Assembly: GCF_014647515.1 (NCBI RefSeq)
Contig: NZ_BMPI01000035.1
Span: 49,300 to 113,299, forward strand
Length of the DNA stretch: 64,000 nucleotides
Direction: 5' to 3'
Source of the DNA: Dactylosporangium sucinum
GTDB lineage: Bacteria > Actinomycetota > Actinomycetes > Mycobacteriales > Micromonosporaceae
Shown here piece after piece: positions 1 to 6,078 of the stretch; the stretch's first letter is position 1, and every line of letters begins with the position of its first letter. The position numbers and the translations under genes were made by a program. A model generated the notes under the pieces. The model made no database searches. It had not been told where the DNA came from and saw nothing but the letters and a program-made list of their open reading frames with translations.

Positions 1-19
1 GAAAAGCATGTAGCACCGC

Positions 20-63
20 CTCCGGGCCCGCCCTCAGCCGGCAAGCACGCGGCGGGCCCGGAG
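20..63. terminator. 13-bp inverted repeat, probable hairpin terminator
   Basis: Positions 20-32 and 51-63 are perfect inverted repeats of 13 bases separated by 18 bases. The stem is almost pure G and C. Neither side carries a T-run, but actinobacterial terminators often lack one. It lies just upstream of the rightward gene cluster, so it may insulate that cluster from whatever lies to the left. Confidence 0.5.
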
Positions 64-97
64 CCACCCAACCACCATCAGGAAGGAGGGCATGCTC

Positions 98-319
98 ATG
101 ATGCCCGACAGAGCAACCGCGGTGATCGAGTACCTGGACGGGACGTCCAGCACGCTCACCGCCACCACCGGCGAAGGCGCCGCTGACCTGCGCCGGTTCG
201 CCGAGACGGCGCACCGGGAGGGCAAGTCGCAGTTCGACACCGCCTACGTCGACGGCGTCCAGCGGCCGGTCACCATCAACCACGTGCGGCTCGCCGCGGT
301 CCGGCTGGTGACCTCGTGA
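98..319 (+). CDS. Small hypothetical protein, paralogue of the protein at 679-906
   Basis: I do not recognise a family for this 73-residue protein. A strong ribosome-binding site (GGAAGGAGGG, 81-90) sits 7 bases before the ATG at 98; an ATG at 92 would be too close and one at 101 is also possible. The protein opens with a hydrophobic strand followed by a D/NGT turn, then an acidic segment and an Arg/Phe helix. The same order of elements occurs in the protein at 679-906, so the two look like diverged copies. Its stop overlaps the next start by a GTGA junction. Confidence 0.7.
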   Translation: MMPDRATAVIEYLDGTSSTLTATTGEGAADLRRFAETAHREGKSQFDTAYVDGVQRPVTINHVRLAAVRLVTS

Positions 320-489
320 CCAGCGCTGACGTCGACGGGCTGCAGCCGGGCGTGACCCGCGTCCGTCACTGCGACGGCCCCGAGGGCGTCTACCGGGGCA
401 GCTACCTCACCGACCAGGTCTGGCTAATCGTCGACGACGGACCGAACCTTCGCACGTGGGCGGCCGACGACTGCGAGGTGGTCCGGTGA
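316..489 (+). CDS. Small hypothetical protein (57 aa)
   Basis: A short acidic protein starting at a GTG that overlaps the previous stop (GTGA at 316-319). It ends in another GTGA overlap at 486-489. Its composition (many Asp, Trp and Val, few Arg) is that of a real protein rather than a GC-rich shadow frame. It contains a predicted strand-turn-strand region around TDQVWLIVDDG. Function is unknown; the chain of GTGA overlaps on both sides supports the reading. Confidence 0.65.
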   Translation: MTSADVDGLQPGVTRVRHCDGPEGVYRGSYLTDQVWLIVDDGPNLRTWAADDCEVVR

Positions 490-682
490 GTGCCGATGCG
501 TGGACGCCGGTCGAGCCGGTCGACGGCCTGCCCCGCACCGACTCGCTCGGCGTGACCTGGACGCCCCGCGACGGCGTGTGGTGGGGGCACATCGGCCACA
601 CCGGCGAGGACGGCACCCCGTACGACGCTACCGGCAGTGGCGGGAACTGTCGCAGCGCGGCCCGTTCGAGGTGACGTCGTGA
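486..682 (+). pseudogene. Frameshifted small gene (hypothetical)
   Basis: From the GTG at 486 the frame gives a convincing Trp-rich protein up to about base 626 (HTGEDGTPYD). It then degrades into a Ser/Gly/Arg tail that stops at 674. Moving to the neighbouring frame at 626-630 continues convincingly (YRQWRELSQRGPFEVTS) and stops at 680-682. That second stop makes a GTGA overlap with the next GTG at 679, the same junction used by every neighbour. The parsimonious reading is one missing base near 628, either a real mutation or a sequencing error. Product function is unknown. Confidence 0.6.
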
Positions 683-906
683 GTGGCGGACGGGCCGTGA
701 TCACCCTGCGCAACGGCACGCAGATCACGATCGACTGTGGCACCGACGACGGCATGGACGAGTTGACCCGGTTCGTCGACGTTTGGCAATCCGGCAGGCG
801 TGGCGGCGCCGACATCAATGGCATCGACGCCGCCGGCCACCCGGTCAAGGCGTCGGTCGAGTATCGGGACGTGCTGCGTGTCGAGTTCCCGGAATGCGCA
901 GGGTGA
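679..906 (+). CDS. Small hypothetical protein, paralogue of the protein at 98-319
   Basis: A 75-residue protein with a GTG start in a GTGA overlap. The N-terminus (AVITLRNGTQITID) has the same strand and NGT-turn layout as the protein at 98-319. A helix containing LTRFVDVW and a C-terminal strand (VLRVEFPE) follow, matching the order of the paralogue. The family is not recognised. Its stop TGA (904-906) overlaps the GTG start of the next gene. Confidence 0.7.
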   Translation: MSGGRAVITLRNGTQITIDCGTDDGMDELTRFVDVWQSGRRGGADINGIDAAGHPVKASVEYRDVLRVEFPECAG

Positions 907-1511
907 CCCGCTCCAACCCGCGCGTGCAGCCGCCCACCGCGAAGGTGTGGCGGCTGTACCGCTTCTACGACACCGACAGCGCGCTGCTGTACATCGGGCA
1001 GACCGGCCGGGAGCCCCTGGCCAGGCTGATCGAGCACCTGCACGAGCAGGGCTGGGCTGGCGAGATCGCCCGCTGGGAGGTCGACCCGCGGGTCTGGCAC
1101 TCCGAGGACGAGATGCTTGCCGCCGAGGAAGCGGCGATCCGGGCCGAGCGGCCGCGGCACAACTGGCAGCACAACGAGGGCAACCCCCACCGTGTCTACG
1201 TGCCGAAAGTCGGCTCGTACCGGCACCCCGGCCGCCGCCCGGCCACCACGGCCTCGCGTTTGTCGCCGCGGTGGCGGCGCCGCCGGAACTGGGCGGCCGG
1301 GTTCGCCGGCGTCTGGGTCGCGGTGACACTGCTGACGTGGTGGGCCGACACCACGGTCGCCGTGAACGCGCCGGGCCGCACCTACCCGATCGCCGGCCTA
1401 CTCGCCGGGGCGCTCATCCCGACGTGGCGGATCCGCCGCCAGCGGGACCGGCGCGCGGCCGTGGCCGTCATCACCGTGGCGTGCACCCTGCTGTGGCTGG
1501 CCACCGGATAG
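903..1511 (+). CDS. GIY-YIG-like domain protein with C-terminal membrane segments
   Basis: Residues about 15-90 resemble the GIY-YIG nuclease fold. The first strand is RLYRFYD, the second contains LYIGQTG, then an Arg-bearing helix (ARLIEHL) and a helix with EEAAIRAERP that could supply the catalytic Glu. The first GIY element is degenerate, so cleavage activity is uncertain. Residues about 140-200 contain two or three hydrophobic segments (AAGFAGVWVAVTLLTWW and later) with Arg-rich loops between them, so the protein is probably membrane-anchored. I chose the GTG at 903 over the ATG at 894 because it preserves the GTGA overlap pattern. A GIY-YIG domain tied to a membrane is unusual. Confidence 0.6.
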   Translation: MTRSNPRVQPPTAKVWRLYRFYDTDSALLYIGQTGREPLARLIEHLHEQGWAGEIARWEVDPRVWHSEDEMLAAEEAAIRAERPRHNWQHNEGNPHRVYVPKVGSYRHPGRRPATTASRLSPRWRRRRNWAAGFAGVWVAVTLLTWWADTTVAVNAPGRTYPIAGLLAGALIPTWRIRRQRDRRAAVAVITVACTLLWLATG

Positions 1512-1539
1512 CCTCAACGGCCGGGGGATGGGGGACACG

Positions 1540-1965
1540 ATGCAGTTGACGACGTTCGAGGCGCTGCTCAAGGAGCGCCTGCAGGCGACCGGGCAGGTCG
1601 AGGTCAAGACGTACCAGGAGATCTCTGCGCCGTTCCTGTACGGGATCATGGTCCGTGTCGACGGCGGCACGGTTGCGTTCCGCATCACGATGGGCTCGGG
1701 CACCGGAGACCCGCCGCCCACCGCCGAAGAGCAGGCCGCGCACGACGCGAACGTGGCCCGGCTCGACCCGAAAGCGTCCATGCCCCGCCTGCAGGCCACG
1801 TCGGAGCAGGTGCGGAAGGCCGAGGACCTGATCCGGGACGTGCTCGCCGCCGACCTGCCAGACGGGGCGACCGAGGTTGAGGGTCCGGTCGACGGCCGGC
1901 AACTGCCCGGGGTGAAGCTACGCTTCCGCACAGCGTCGGAGATCTACGTCGTCCCGACGCGCTGA
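1540..1965 (+). CDS. Hypothetical protein, last gene of the rightward cluster
   Basis: About 141 residues with no family recognised. A GGGGG stretch at 1530-1534 is well placed before the ATG at 1540; an in-frame ATG at 1528 is also possible but has no spaced ribosome-binding site. The protein has an N-terminal helix (FEALLKERLQATGQ), a beta segment (YGIMVRVDGGTVAFRITMG), a Pro-rich acidic linker and a mixed C-terminal domain. It is soluble by appearance. A hairpin terminator follows directly. Confidence 0.7.
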   Translation: MQLTTFEALLKERLQATGQVEVKTYQEISAPFLYGIMVRVDGGTVAFRITMGSGTGDPPPTAEEQAAHDANVARLDPKASMPRLQATSEQVRKAEDLIRDVLAADLPDGATEVEGPVDGRQLPGVKLRFRTASEIYVVPTR

Positions 1966-1975
1966 CACGACGAAA

Positions 1976-2009
1976 AGAGCGGCGCCCTCCCGAAGGAGAG
2001 CGCCGCTCT
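1976..2009. terminator. Bidirectional hairpin terminator between convergent gene sets
   Basis: AGAGCGGCGC (1976-1985) and GCGCCGCTCT (2000-2009) are perfect inverted repeats. The stem can extend inward through CTCC/GGAG to a CGAA loop. It is preceded by AAAA and lies between the end of the rightward cluster (1965) and the end of the leftward genes (2053), so it can serve both directions. Confidence 0.8.
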
Positions 2010-2052
2010 GACGTTGGTCGCCCCGAGCCGTGGCCGGGGGCGCTGTGCCAGG

Positions 2053-2211
2053 TTACCGGGTGACGTCCAGCCGCAGCCACGTCACCGCATGCGTGTTGCC
2101 GGTGGTGCCAGCCGCAAGCAGCACGGACGTGTTGCCGCCGGAGCCGCCGTCGGTCCAGGCGTGCCCGTTCGGGCGGCGGGGCGGTTCCGGGCAGGCGACG
2201 AGCGTCTTCAC
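2053..2211 (-). CDS. Short protein resembling the C-terminal part of the tail protein at 5536-6078
   Basis: A 52-residue protein with a GTG start in a GTGA overlap with the gene upstream. Its middle (GGSGGNTSVLLAAG) is clearly like PGSSGNASVLLSVA near the C-terminus of the minor tail protein encoded at 5536-6078, with a Trp just before the motif in both. It is therefore either a small beta-structured accessory of the virion or a shortened duplicate of that tail domain. It is the last leftward gene before the terminator. Confidence 0.6.
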   Translation of the reverse strand: MKTLVACPEPPRRPNGHAWTDGGSGGNTSVLLAAGTTGNTHAVTWLRLDVTR

Positions 2212-2576
2212 AGCTCCGCCAGGGCGTCTCGCCGCGTGTCGCCGCTCGCCCCGGACGGCCCCGACTGCGACGGCGCCGCACCCGACGCCACCAGCATCGC
2301 GGCGAGGAGCAGTGCGGACACGTCGGCGGACGACACCCCGTCGATGATCAGCGTGGTGAGGAGCTGCAGGACCGCGAGCAGCGCGGACAGGGCCAGCTTG
2401 ACCCACGGGTAGCGGGTGGTGTTCGGCACCAGGTAGATGAGGCCGGCGTTCGTGGCGGCGATCGCGATCTGGACGCCCTCGACCTGTGTGACGTGCCCGT
2501 CGGAGAGAGCAGCCTGGACCGCGGTGACGATCAGGACGAGGGCGGCGGCGATGGTCTTGCCGTACTTGCGCCACAT
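2208..2576 (-). CDS. Putative holin (small membrane protein)
   Basis: About 122 residues with hydrophobic segments near the N-terminus (TIAAALVLIVTAVQAAL), in the middle (AIAATNAGLIYLV) and further on (LALSALLAVLQLLTTLII). A small polytopic protein of this kind beside an endolysin usually acts as a holin, forming membrane lesions that release the lysin. The start is the ATG at 2576, preceded by AGGAG at 7-8 bases; a longer reading from 2624 lacks a ribosome-binding site. The holin role is inferred from size, topology and position only. Confidence 0.55.
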   Translation of the reverse strand: MWRKYGKTIAAALVLIVTAVQAALSDGHVTQVEGVQIAIAATNAGLIYLVPNTTRYPWVKLALSALLAVLQLLTTLIIDGVSSADVSALLLAAMLVASGAAPSQSGPSGASGDTRRDALAEL

Positions 2577-2754
2577 GGGCGTGCTCCTGTTCAGGAATGG
2601 GTTGGGGGTTGCGCGATGTGCCATGTGCCGTCTTTCGGGTGGTGCTGGTTCAGGTTTCGGGCCGGGATCTTGAATGAGGCGGCGGGTGATTCAGGCTTCC
2701 CTGACCGTGGCGAAGCTTGACCCGGATGCGAACAGGTGTGCGAAACTGCTGGTC

Positions 2755-3012
2755 ATGAGCGGCTACCGGCCCGGTGAACTCCGGCCAGTCGGGGACGGCC
2801 CGCGCGTCGCCGTCGTCGCACCCGAGCACTGCCACAACGGGCACCCGCTCGGCCCGTACAAGGTCATGCTCGGCACCGAACTCTGCGACCCCGGCACCGG
2901 CCGCTACCAGCGGCACATCACCTGGACCTGCCGAACCTGCGGCGACGTCACCATCGCCGACGGGCACCCCGACGCCTGCCGGTCACAGGCACAGCTCGGG
3001 CAGCAGCGGTAG
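2755..3012 (+). CDS. Small Cys/His-rich protein on the opposite strand
   Basis: An isolated rightward gene inside the leftward lysis region, 85 residues from the ATG at 2755. It contains a CHNGH motif near residue 30 and CRTC near residue 62, suggesting a small metal-binding fold. The amino-acid composition (Tyr, Thr, Asp, few runs of Arg/Ala) is far more protein-like than the leftward reading of the same bases. Its 3' end overlaps the end of the leftward gene at 2983 by 30 bases. No convincing promoter or ribosome-binding site is visible. Confidence 0.6.
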   Translation: MSGYRPGELRPVGDGPRVAVVAPEHCHNGHPLGPYKVMLGTELCDPGTGRYQRHITWTCRTCGDVTIADGHPDACRSQAQLGQQR

Positions 3013-3573
3013 ATCCACACACAGCAGCGGGCCCGACGACGGCGCCGGGGACGGCGGCCGCGGGGCCGGCGACGGCAGCGGCCCAGCCGCCGACGAGCGC
3101 ACCGCCGGCGGCGGCATGACCTGCGACCGGGACGCCGACGGCGCCGGCAGCCGCGGACCAGGCGCCAACGACGGCACCGTATACGGCCCGCCGCTGCAGC
3201 CGAGCTCCGTGCGCCACGCCTCGATCTGGCCGTCCCGAGGCTGCGCATGATCCAGCAGCACGCAGGCGAGAACCAGCAGCCGCTGCGACTGCGCGTCCCG
3301 CTCGGCGTCCTGCTCCGCCCGTACCCTGCGCCGCTCGGCCAGGTCATCCTCCAGCGTGGCCAGCCGCTCGTCGGTGTGCTGCTCCGCCCGGTGGTAGGCC
3401 ACCTGCGTTGCGATGAAGGCGCCCACCCCGGCACACAACAGCGGCAACAGCGCGTAGACGATCGCGACCCTGCGCCACTTCTTGATCGGCTCGTGCAGGA
3501 TCAGGCCAGGCTGGTCGGTCGCGAGCGGGTGCAGCCGGCCCGTCTCGTCGTCACGTGGTGTTGCGTACCGCAT
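2983..3573 (-). CDS. Membrane protein with coiled-coil and Pro-rich C-terminus (lysis region)
   Basis: About 196 residues from the ATG at 3573, with GGGAAGGG upstream at a good distance. A single transmembrane segment (IVYALLPLLCAGVGAFIATQ, roughly residues 38-57) is followed by a charged helix rich in Arg, Glu and Gln that looks like a coiled coil. The tail is rich in Pro, Ala and Ser. It overlaps the upstream gene by 23 bases. The pairing with the next gene recalls overlapping lysis accessory genes, but a spanin role is not established for actinophages. Confidence 0.6.
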   Translation of the reverse strand: MRYATPRDDETGRLHPLATDQPGLILHEPIKKWRRVAIVYALLPLLCAGVGAFIATQVAYHRAEQHTDERLATLEDDLAERRRVRAEQDAERDAQSQRLLVLACVLLDHAQPRDGQIEAWRTELGCSGGPYTVPSLAPGPRLPAPSASRSQVMPPPAVRSSAAGPLPSPAPRPPSPAPSSGPLLCVDLPLLPELCL

Positions 3574-3907
3574 CCCCGCCGCCCTTCCCAAGCCGGTCCG
3601 GGTTCAAGCCGGCCGCGAGCACGTCGAGGCGCAACTGGGCATGCAGCTCCCGGTACCGGTCCCGGTCGGCGGTCAACACCTCGATCCGGGCGTCCTTCTC
3701 CGCGACCTGCTTCTCCAGGGTTTGGATGCGGGCGTGGACGAGCTTGTCGAACTCGGTCTCATGATTAACCGACGCGGTCCTGAACGTGCCCCGCAGCGCA
3801 ATCCAGGCGGCGGCGACCACACCAACCAGGGCAAGCAGCGCCGGCAGAATGTACTGCTGCCACGCCGGCGCGGCCGCTTCGGCGATCAGGCGGGCGACCG
3901 GCCACAC
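3551..3907 (-). CDS. Membrane-anchored coiled-coil protein (lysis region)
   Basis: 118 residues from a GTG at 3907 with a strong GGAAGGGG just upstream. An N-terminal transmembrane segment (YILPALLALVGVVAAAWIAL) is followed by a continuous charged helix (FDKLVHARIQTLEKQVAEKD and onwards) typical of a coiled coil. It sits between a polytopic membrane protein and another single-pass coiled-coil protein, downstream of the endolysin gene. A role in lysis timing or envelope disruption is an inference from position and shape. Confidence 0.65.
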   Translation of the reverse strand: MWPVARLIAEAAAPAWQQYILPALLALVGVVAAAWIALRGTFRTASVNHETEFDKLVHARIQTLEKQVAEKDARIEVLTADRDRYRELHAQLRLDVLAAGLNPDRLGKGGGDAVRNTT

Positions 3908-3911
3908 CAGC

Positions 3912-4379
3912 TCACCCCTTCCCAGACGATGTGGGCGGCATCGAGGTCGGGGTGAGCCTCGCGAGGACGACACAGACGACGGCGATGAACAGCAGCTTCC
4001 CGATCCCGAGCGACGAGATCTGCCCGACGAGGATCCAGGACCCGACGATCCCCGCGGTCCAGGCGGCGTACCAGACCGCGATCGCGCCCAGCGTGACCCG
4101 CAGCAGGATGTAGGAGCGGCCGCGGCCGCCGCGGTGCCGGCCGTACGCGTAGACGGCGAGGACTGTGAGGCCGAGCAGGGGCGGGCCGTAGCCGAACATG
4201 CCCCACGGGTTCACCGAGCGCAGCAGCGTGTACGCCGAACTCGTGAACCCAGTGTCCGGGAAGAATGTCAGCGACACGGCATCCCAGCCGGCCACGAGGA
4301 CGATCAACGCCAGTGTGAGGGCCCGCCACGCGTAGTAGCCGGTGCGGCGCCACAGCGCTGGCGGCTGCTGGCCGGCCAC
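3912..4379 (-). CDS. Polytopic membrane protein downstream of the endolysin
   Basis: About 155 residues with four hydrophobic stretches (around residues 20-35, 60-80, 90-112 and 115-140). The GTG at 4379 lies 5 bases after the endolysin stop. It could be a holin or another lysis protein. The ribosome-binding site is poor, so it may depend on coupling to the endolysin. No family is recognised. Confidence 0.6.
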   Translation of the reverse strand: MAGQQPPALWRRTGYYAWRALTLALIVLVAGWDAVSLTFFPDTGFTSSAYTLLRSVNPWGMFGYGPPLLGLTVLAVYAYGRHRGGRGRSYILLRVTLGAIAVWYAAWTAGIVGSWILVGQISSLGIGKLLFIAVVCVVLARLTPTSMPPTSSGKG

Positions 4380-4384
4380 CGCGC

Positions 4385-5278
4385 TCAGTTGTTCGGGTTG
4401 CCGTCGAGACCGGCCCGCTCCGCTGGCGACAGGTTTGCGACCGCGGCCTCCCGGGTCGCGTCGACCGCGCCGCGGAGTTCGGCGAGGACATCGGTGACTT
4501 GGGCAGCCACCTGCCCGCCGACAGCCGCGGTGAGCGCCGCGAGCTGGTCCGCGGTCAGCTGCACCGGGGCCGCCGGCTGCCACACGGGCCCGAACACGGC
4601 CGGCGACCAGCCCTTGCGGATGAGTCCACCGCCTTCCCATTCGGCGCCGTCCTTGCCCTGTGCGAGGGTGTAGGCGCCCTGCGACGCGACGTACTTGATG
4701 TCCGCGAGGTTGGCCGCGCTGATTGGGTGGGAGAACCCGCCAGTGCAGAGGTACAGCTGACCGTTGGTCGGGTGCTTCGCGATGATCGCCATGGTGTCCT
4801 CCGGGATGATGAGGGTTGGGGCCGGGCTGGCGCCGATCGTCGGCCATGGCCGGGTGTCGTCTGCGCGGGCGTCGCCGACCACCGACAGGTGGCCGTGGGT
4901 GAAGTGTCGGTCCTTGCCGCTGTATGGACGCCAGAACCACGCGGCGTAACGCTTCCCGTTCACGATGACCGGGTGGTTGCTGAAGATCTCGCCGTTGCTG
5001 ATCGCGTACTTCACGCGCGGGTCGCGTGCGCGGCGCAGGTCGTCGAGCACCTGGTGGGCGTCGAGTCCCAGGTCGGGGCGGTTGGGGAAGTCGGCCGCCG
5101 TCACGATGTCGTTGCCCCAGCCGGGGAAGTCGTGCGGCGAGTGGTCGGACGTCGGGTCGTGTGCGGCGTCGCCTTTCAACCCCCATTCGACGACCTTCGT
5201 CGCTGGCGGGGCAGCGCGGGAGCCGCGCTGCAGCTGCTGGTGCAGCAGCGGCAGGGATCGGGCCGGCCGCCACGCCAT
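4385..5278 (-). CDS. Endolysin, M15/VanY-like peptidase
   Basis: 297 residues. The N-terminal domain has the metal-site pattern of M15-type D,D- or L-Ala-D-Glu peptidases: SDHSPH around residues 44-49, an Asp at about 57 (GWGNDIV) and HFTHGH at 125-130. It should cut the peptide part of host peptidoglycan. Residues about 160-225 form a second region with repeated Tyr/Gly motifs (YLCTGGFSHPI, KYVASQGAYTL) that may bind the cell wall, followed by an Ala/Val-rich helix. The ATG at 5278 follows GAGGAGG and lies one base after the upstream stop. It is the lysis enzyme of the module. Confidence 0.8.
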   Translation of the reverse strand: MAWRPARSLPLLHQQLQRGSRAAPPATKVVEWGLKGDAAHDPTSDHSPHDFPGWGNDIVTAADFPNRPDLGLDAHQVLDDLRRARDPRVKYAISNGEIFSNHPVIVNGKRYAAWFWRPYSGKDRHFTHGHLSVVGDARADDTRPWPTIGASPAPTLIIPEDTMAIIAKHPTNGQLYLCTGGFSHPISAANLADIKYVASQGAYTLAQGKDGAEWEGGGLIRKGWSPAVFGPVWQPAAPVQLTADQLAALTAAVGGQVAAQVTDVLAELRGAVDATREAAVANLSPAERAGLDGNPNN

Positions 5279-5279
5279 G

Positions 5280-5510
5280 TCAGGCCTCCTCGACCGGGGT
5301 GCCGTCGAGGTTCAGCCCGTAGTTGCTGTGGGTGTCGACCCACTCGTCCCACGTCAGTTCGAGCGTCGGCGGGTACTCGGTCAGGTCCTCGCCAGGCTGG
5401 AGGATCGCGGAGTGGCGGACGACGACGTTCTGGCCGGCGCCGATGATCGACGCATACCAGCGGCGGGGCCGGTCACCGTTCCACGACATCGGCTCGTGCG
5501 GGATCGCCAT
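5280..5510 (-). CDS. Small hypothetical protein between tail and lysis genes
   Basis: 76 residues, ATG at 5510 with AAGGAG five bases upstream. It is Trp-rich and acidic (TWDEWVDTHSNYGLNLDG near the C-terminus). The position after the last minor tail gene and before the endolysin suggests a virion accessory protein. No family is recognised. Confidence 0.7.
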   Translation of the reverse strand: MAIPHEPMSWNGDRPRRWYASIIGAGQNVVVRHSAILQPGEDLTEYPPTLELTWDEWVDTHSNYGLNLDGTPVEEA

Positions 5511-5535
5511 GATGCTCCTTCGGGGGTTGCGGGGG

Positions 5536-6078
5536 TCAGATGTTGACGCCGGATGCGCCTGGGTCGAGACCGCAGTCCTCGATCACCAGGTCGATGGGGT
5601 AGCCGGCCTGGCCGATCAAGTTCACGTTGCCGGTGCCGAGGCTGCGGGCGACGGACAGCAGCACCGACGCGTTCCCGGATGAGCCGGGAACCCAGGGCAC
5701 GGTGAAGGCCTTCGTTTTCTGGGACGATCCGGCGCTGTGGGCGTTCTCGACGAGCCCGCCCAACTGTGTCGACGAGGTGGTTGCTGTGCCGGCCAGGTTG
5801 ACGCGGATCCTCGCGTCGATCAGGTCGTTCGCCACGGTGCTGTTGAAGATCACGGCACTGGTCCAGATGCGGTACAGCCGCCCGACGGAGACGGGCACGT
5901 TGTCGATGCGGACCACACCGACCTCGGTGGTGGTCGTCGACGAGGCGGTGGTCCGGTTGTGGCGTTTGATGATGCCCAAACCGGCCCGCGATCGGGATGC
6001 GAGTTCGGCGGACATGTCGTTGATGACGGTTACGTCGTACGGGAACCCGTTGATGAGCGTGACCTGCTGGTACGTCAC
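5536..6078 (-). CDS. Minor tail / structural protein
   Basis: 180 residues from a GTG at 6078 in a GTGA overlap with the large tail gene. It is rich in beta-strand, Thr, Ser, Val and Asn (VTLINGFPYDVTVIND at the N-terminus, SSGNASVLLSV near the C-terminus), as in baseplate or tail-tip proteins that contact the host. The C-terminal motif reappears in the short protein at 2053-2211. The structural role is inferred from composition and position among tail genes. Confidence 0.65.
   Translation of the reverse strand: MTYQQVTLINGFPYDVTVINDMSAELASRSRAGLGIIKRHNRTTASSTTTTEVGVVRIDNVPVSVGRLYRIWTSAVIFNSTVANDLIDARIRVNLAGTATTSSTQLGGLVENAHSAGSSQKTKAFTVPWVPGSSGNASVLLSVARSLGTGNVNLIGQAGYPIDLVIEDCGLDPGASGVNI

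Noticed and set aside
1..90. Possible genome end (cos or terminal repeat)
   Set aside because: There is a strong hairpin but no matching sequence at the right end of the window, and the window may be an arbitrary cut.
2717..2745. Possible rightward promoter TTGACC before the gene at 2755
   Set aside because: No acceptable -10 element is found 16-18 bases downstream.
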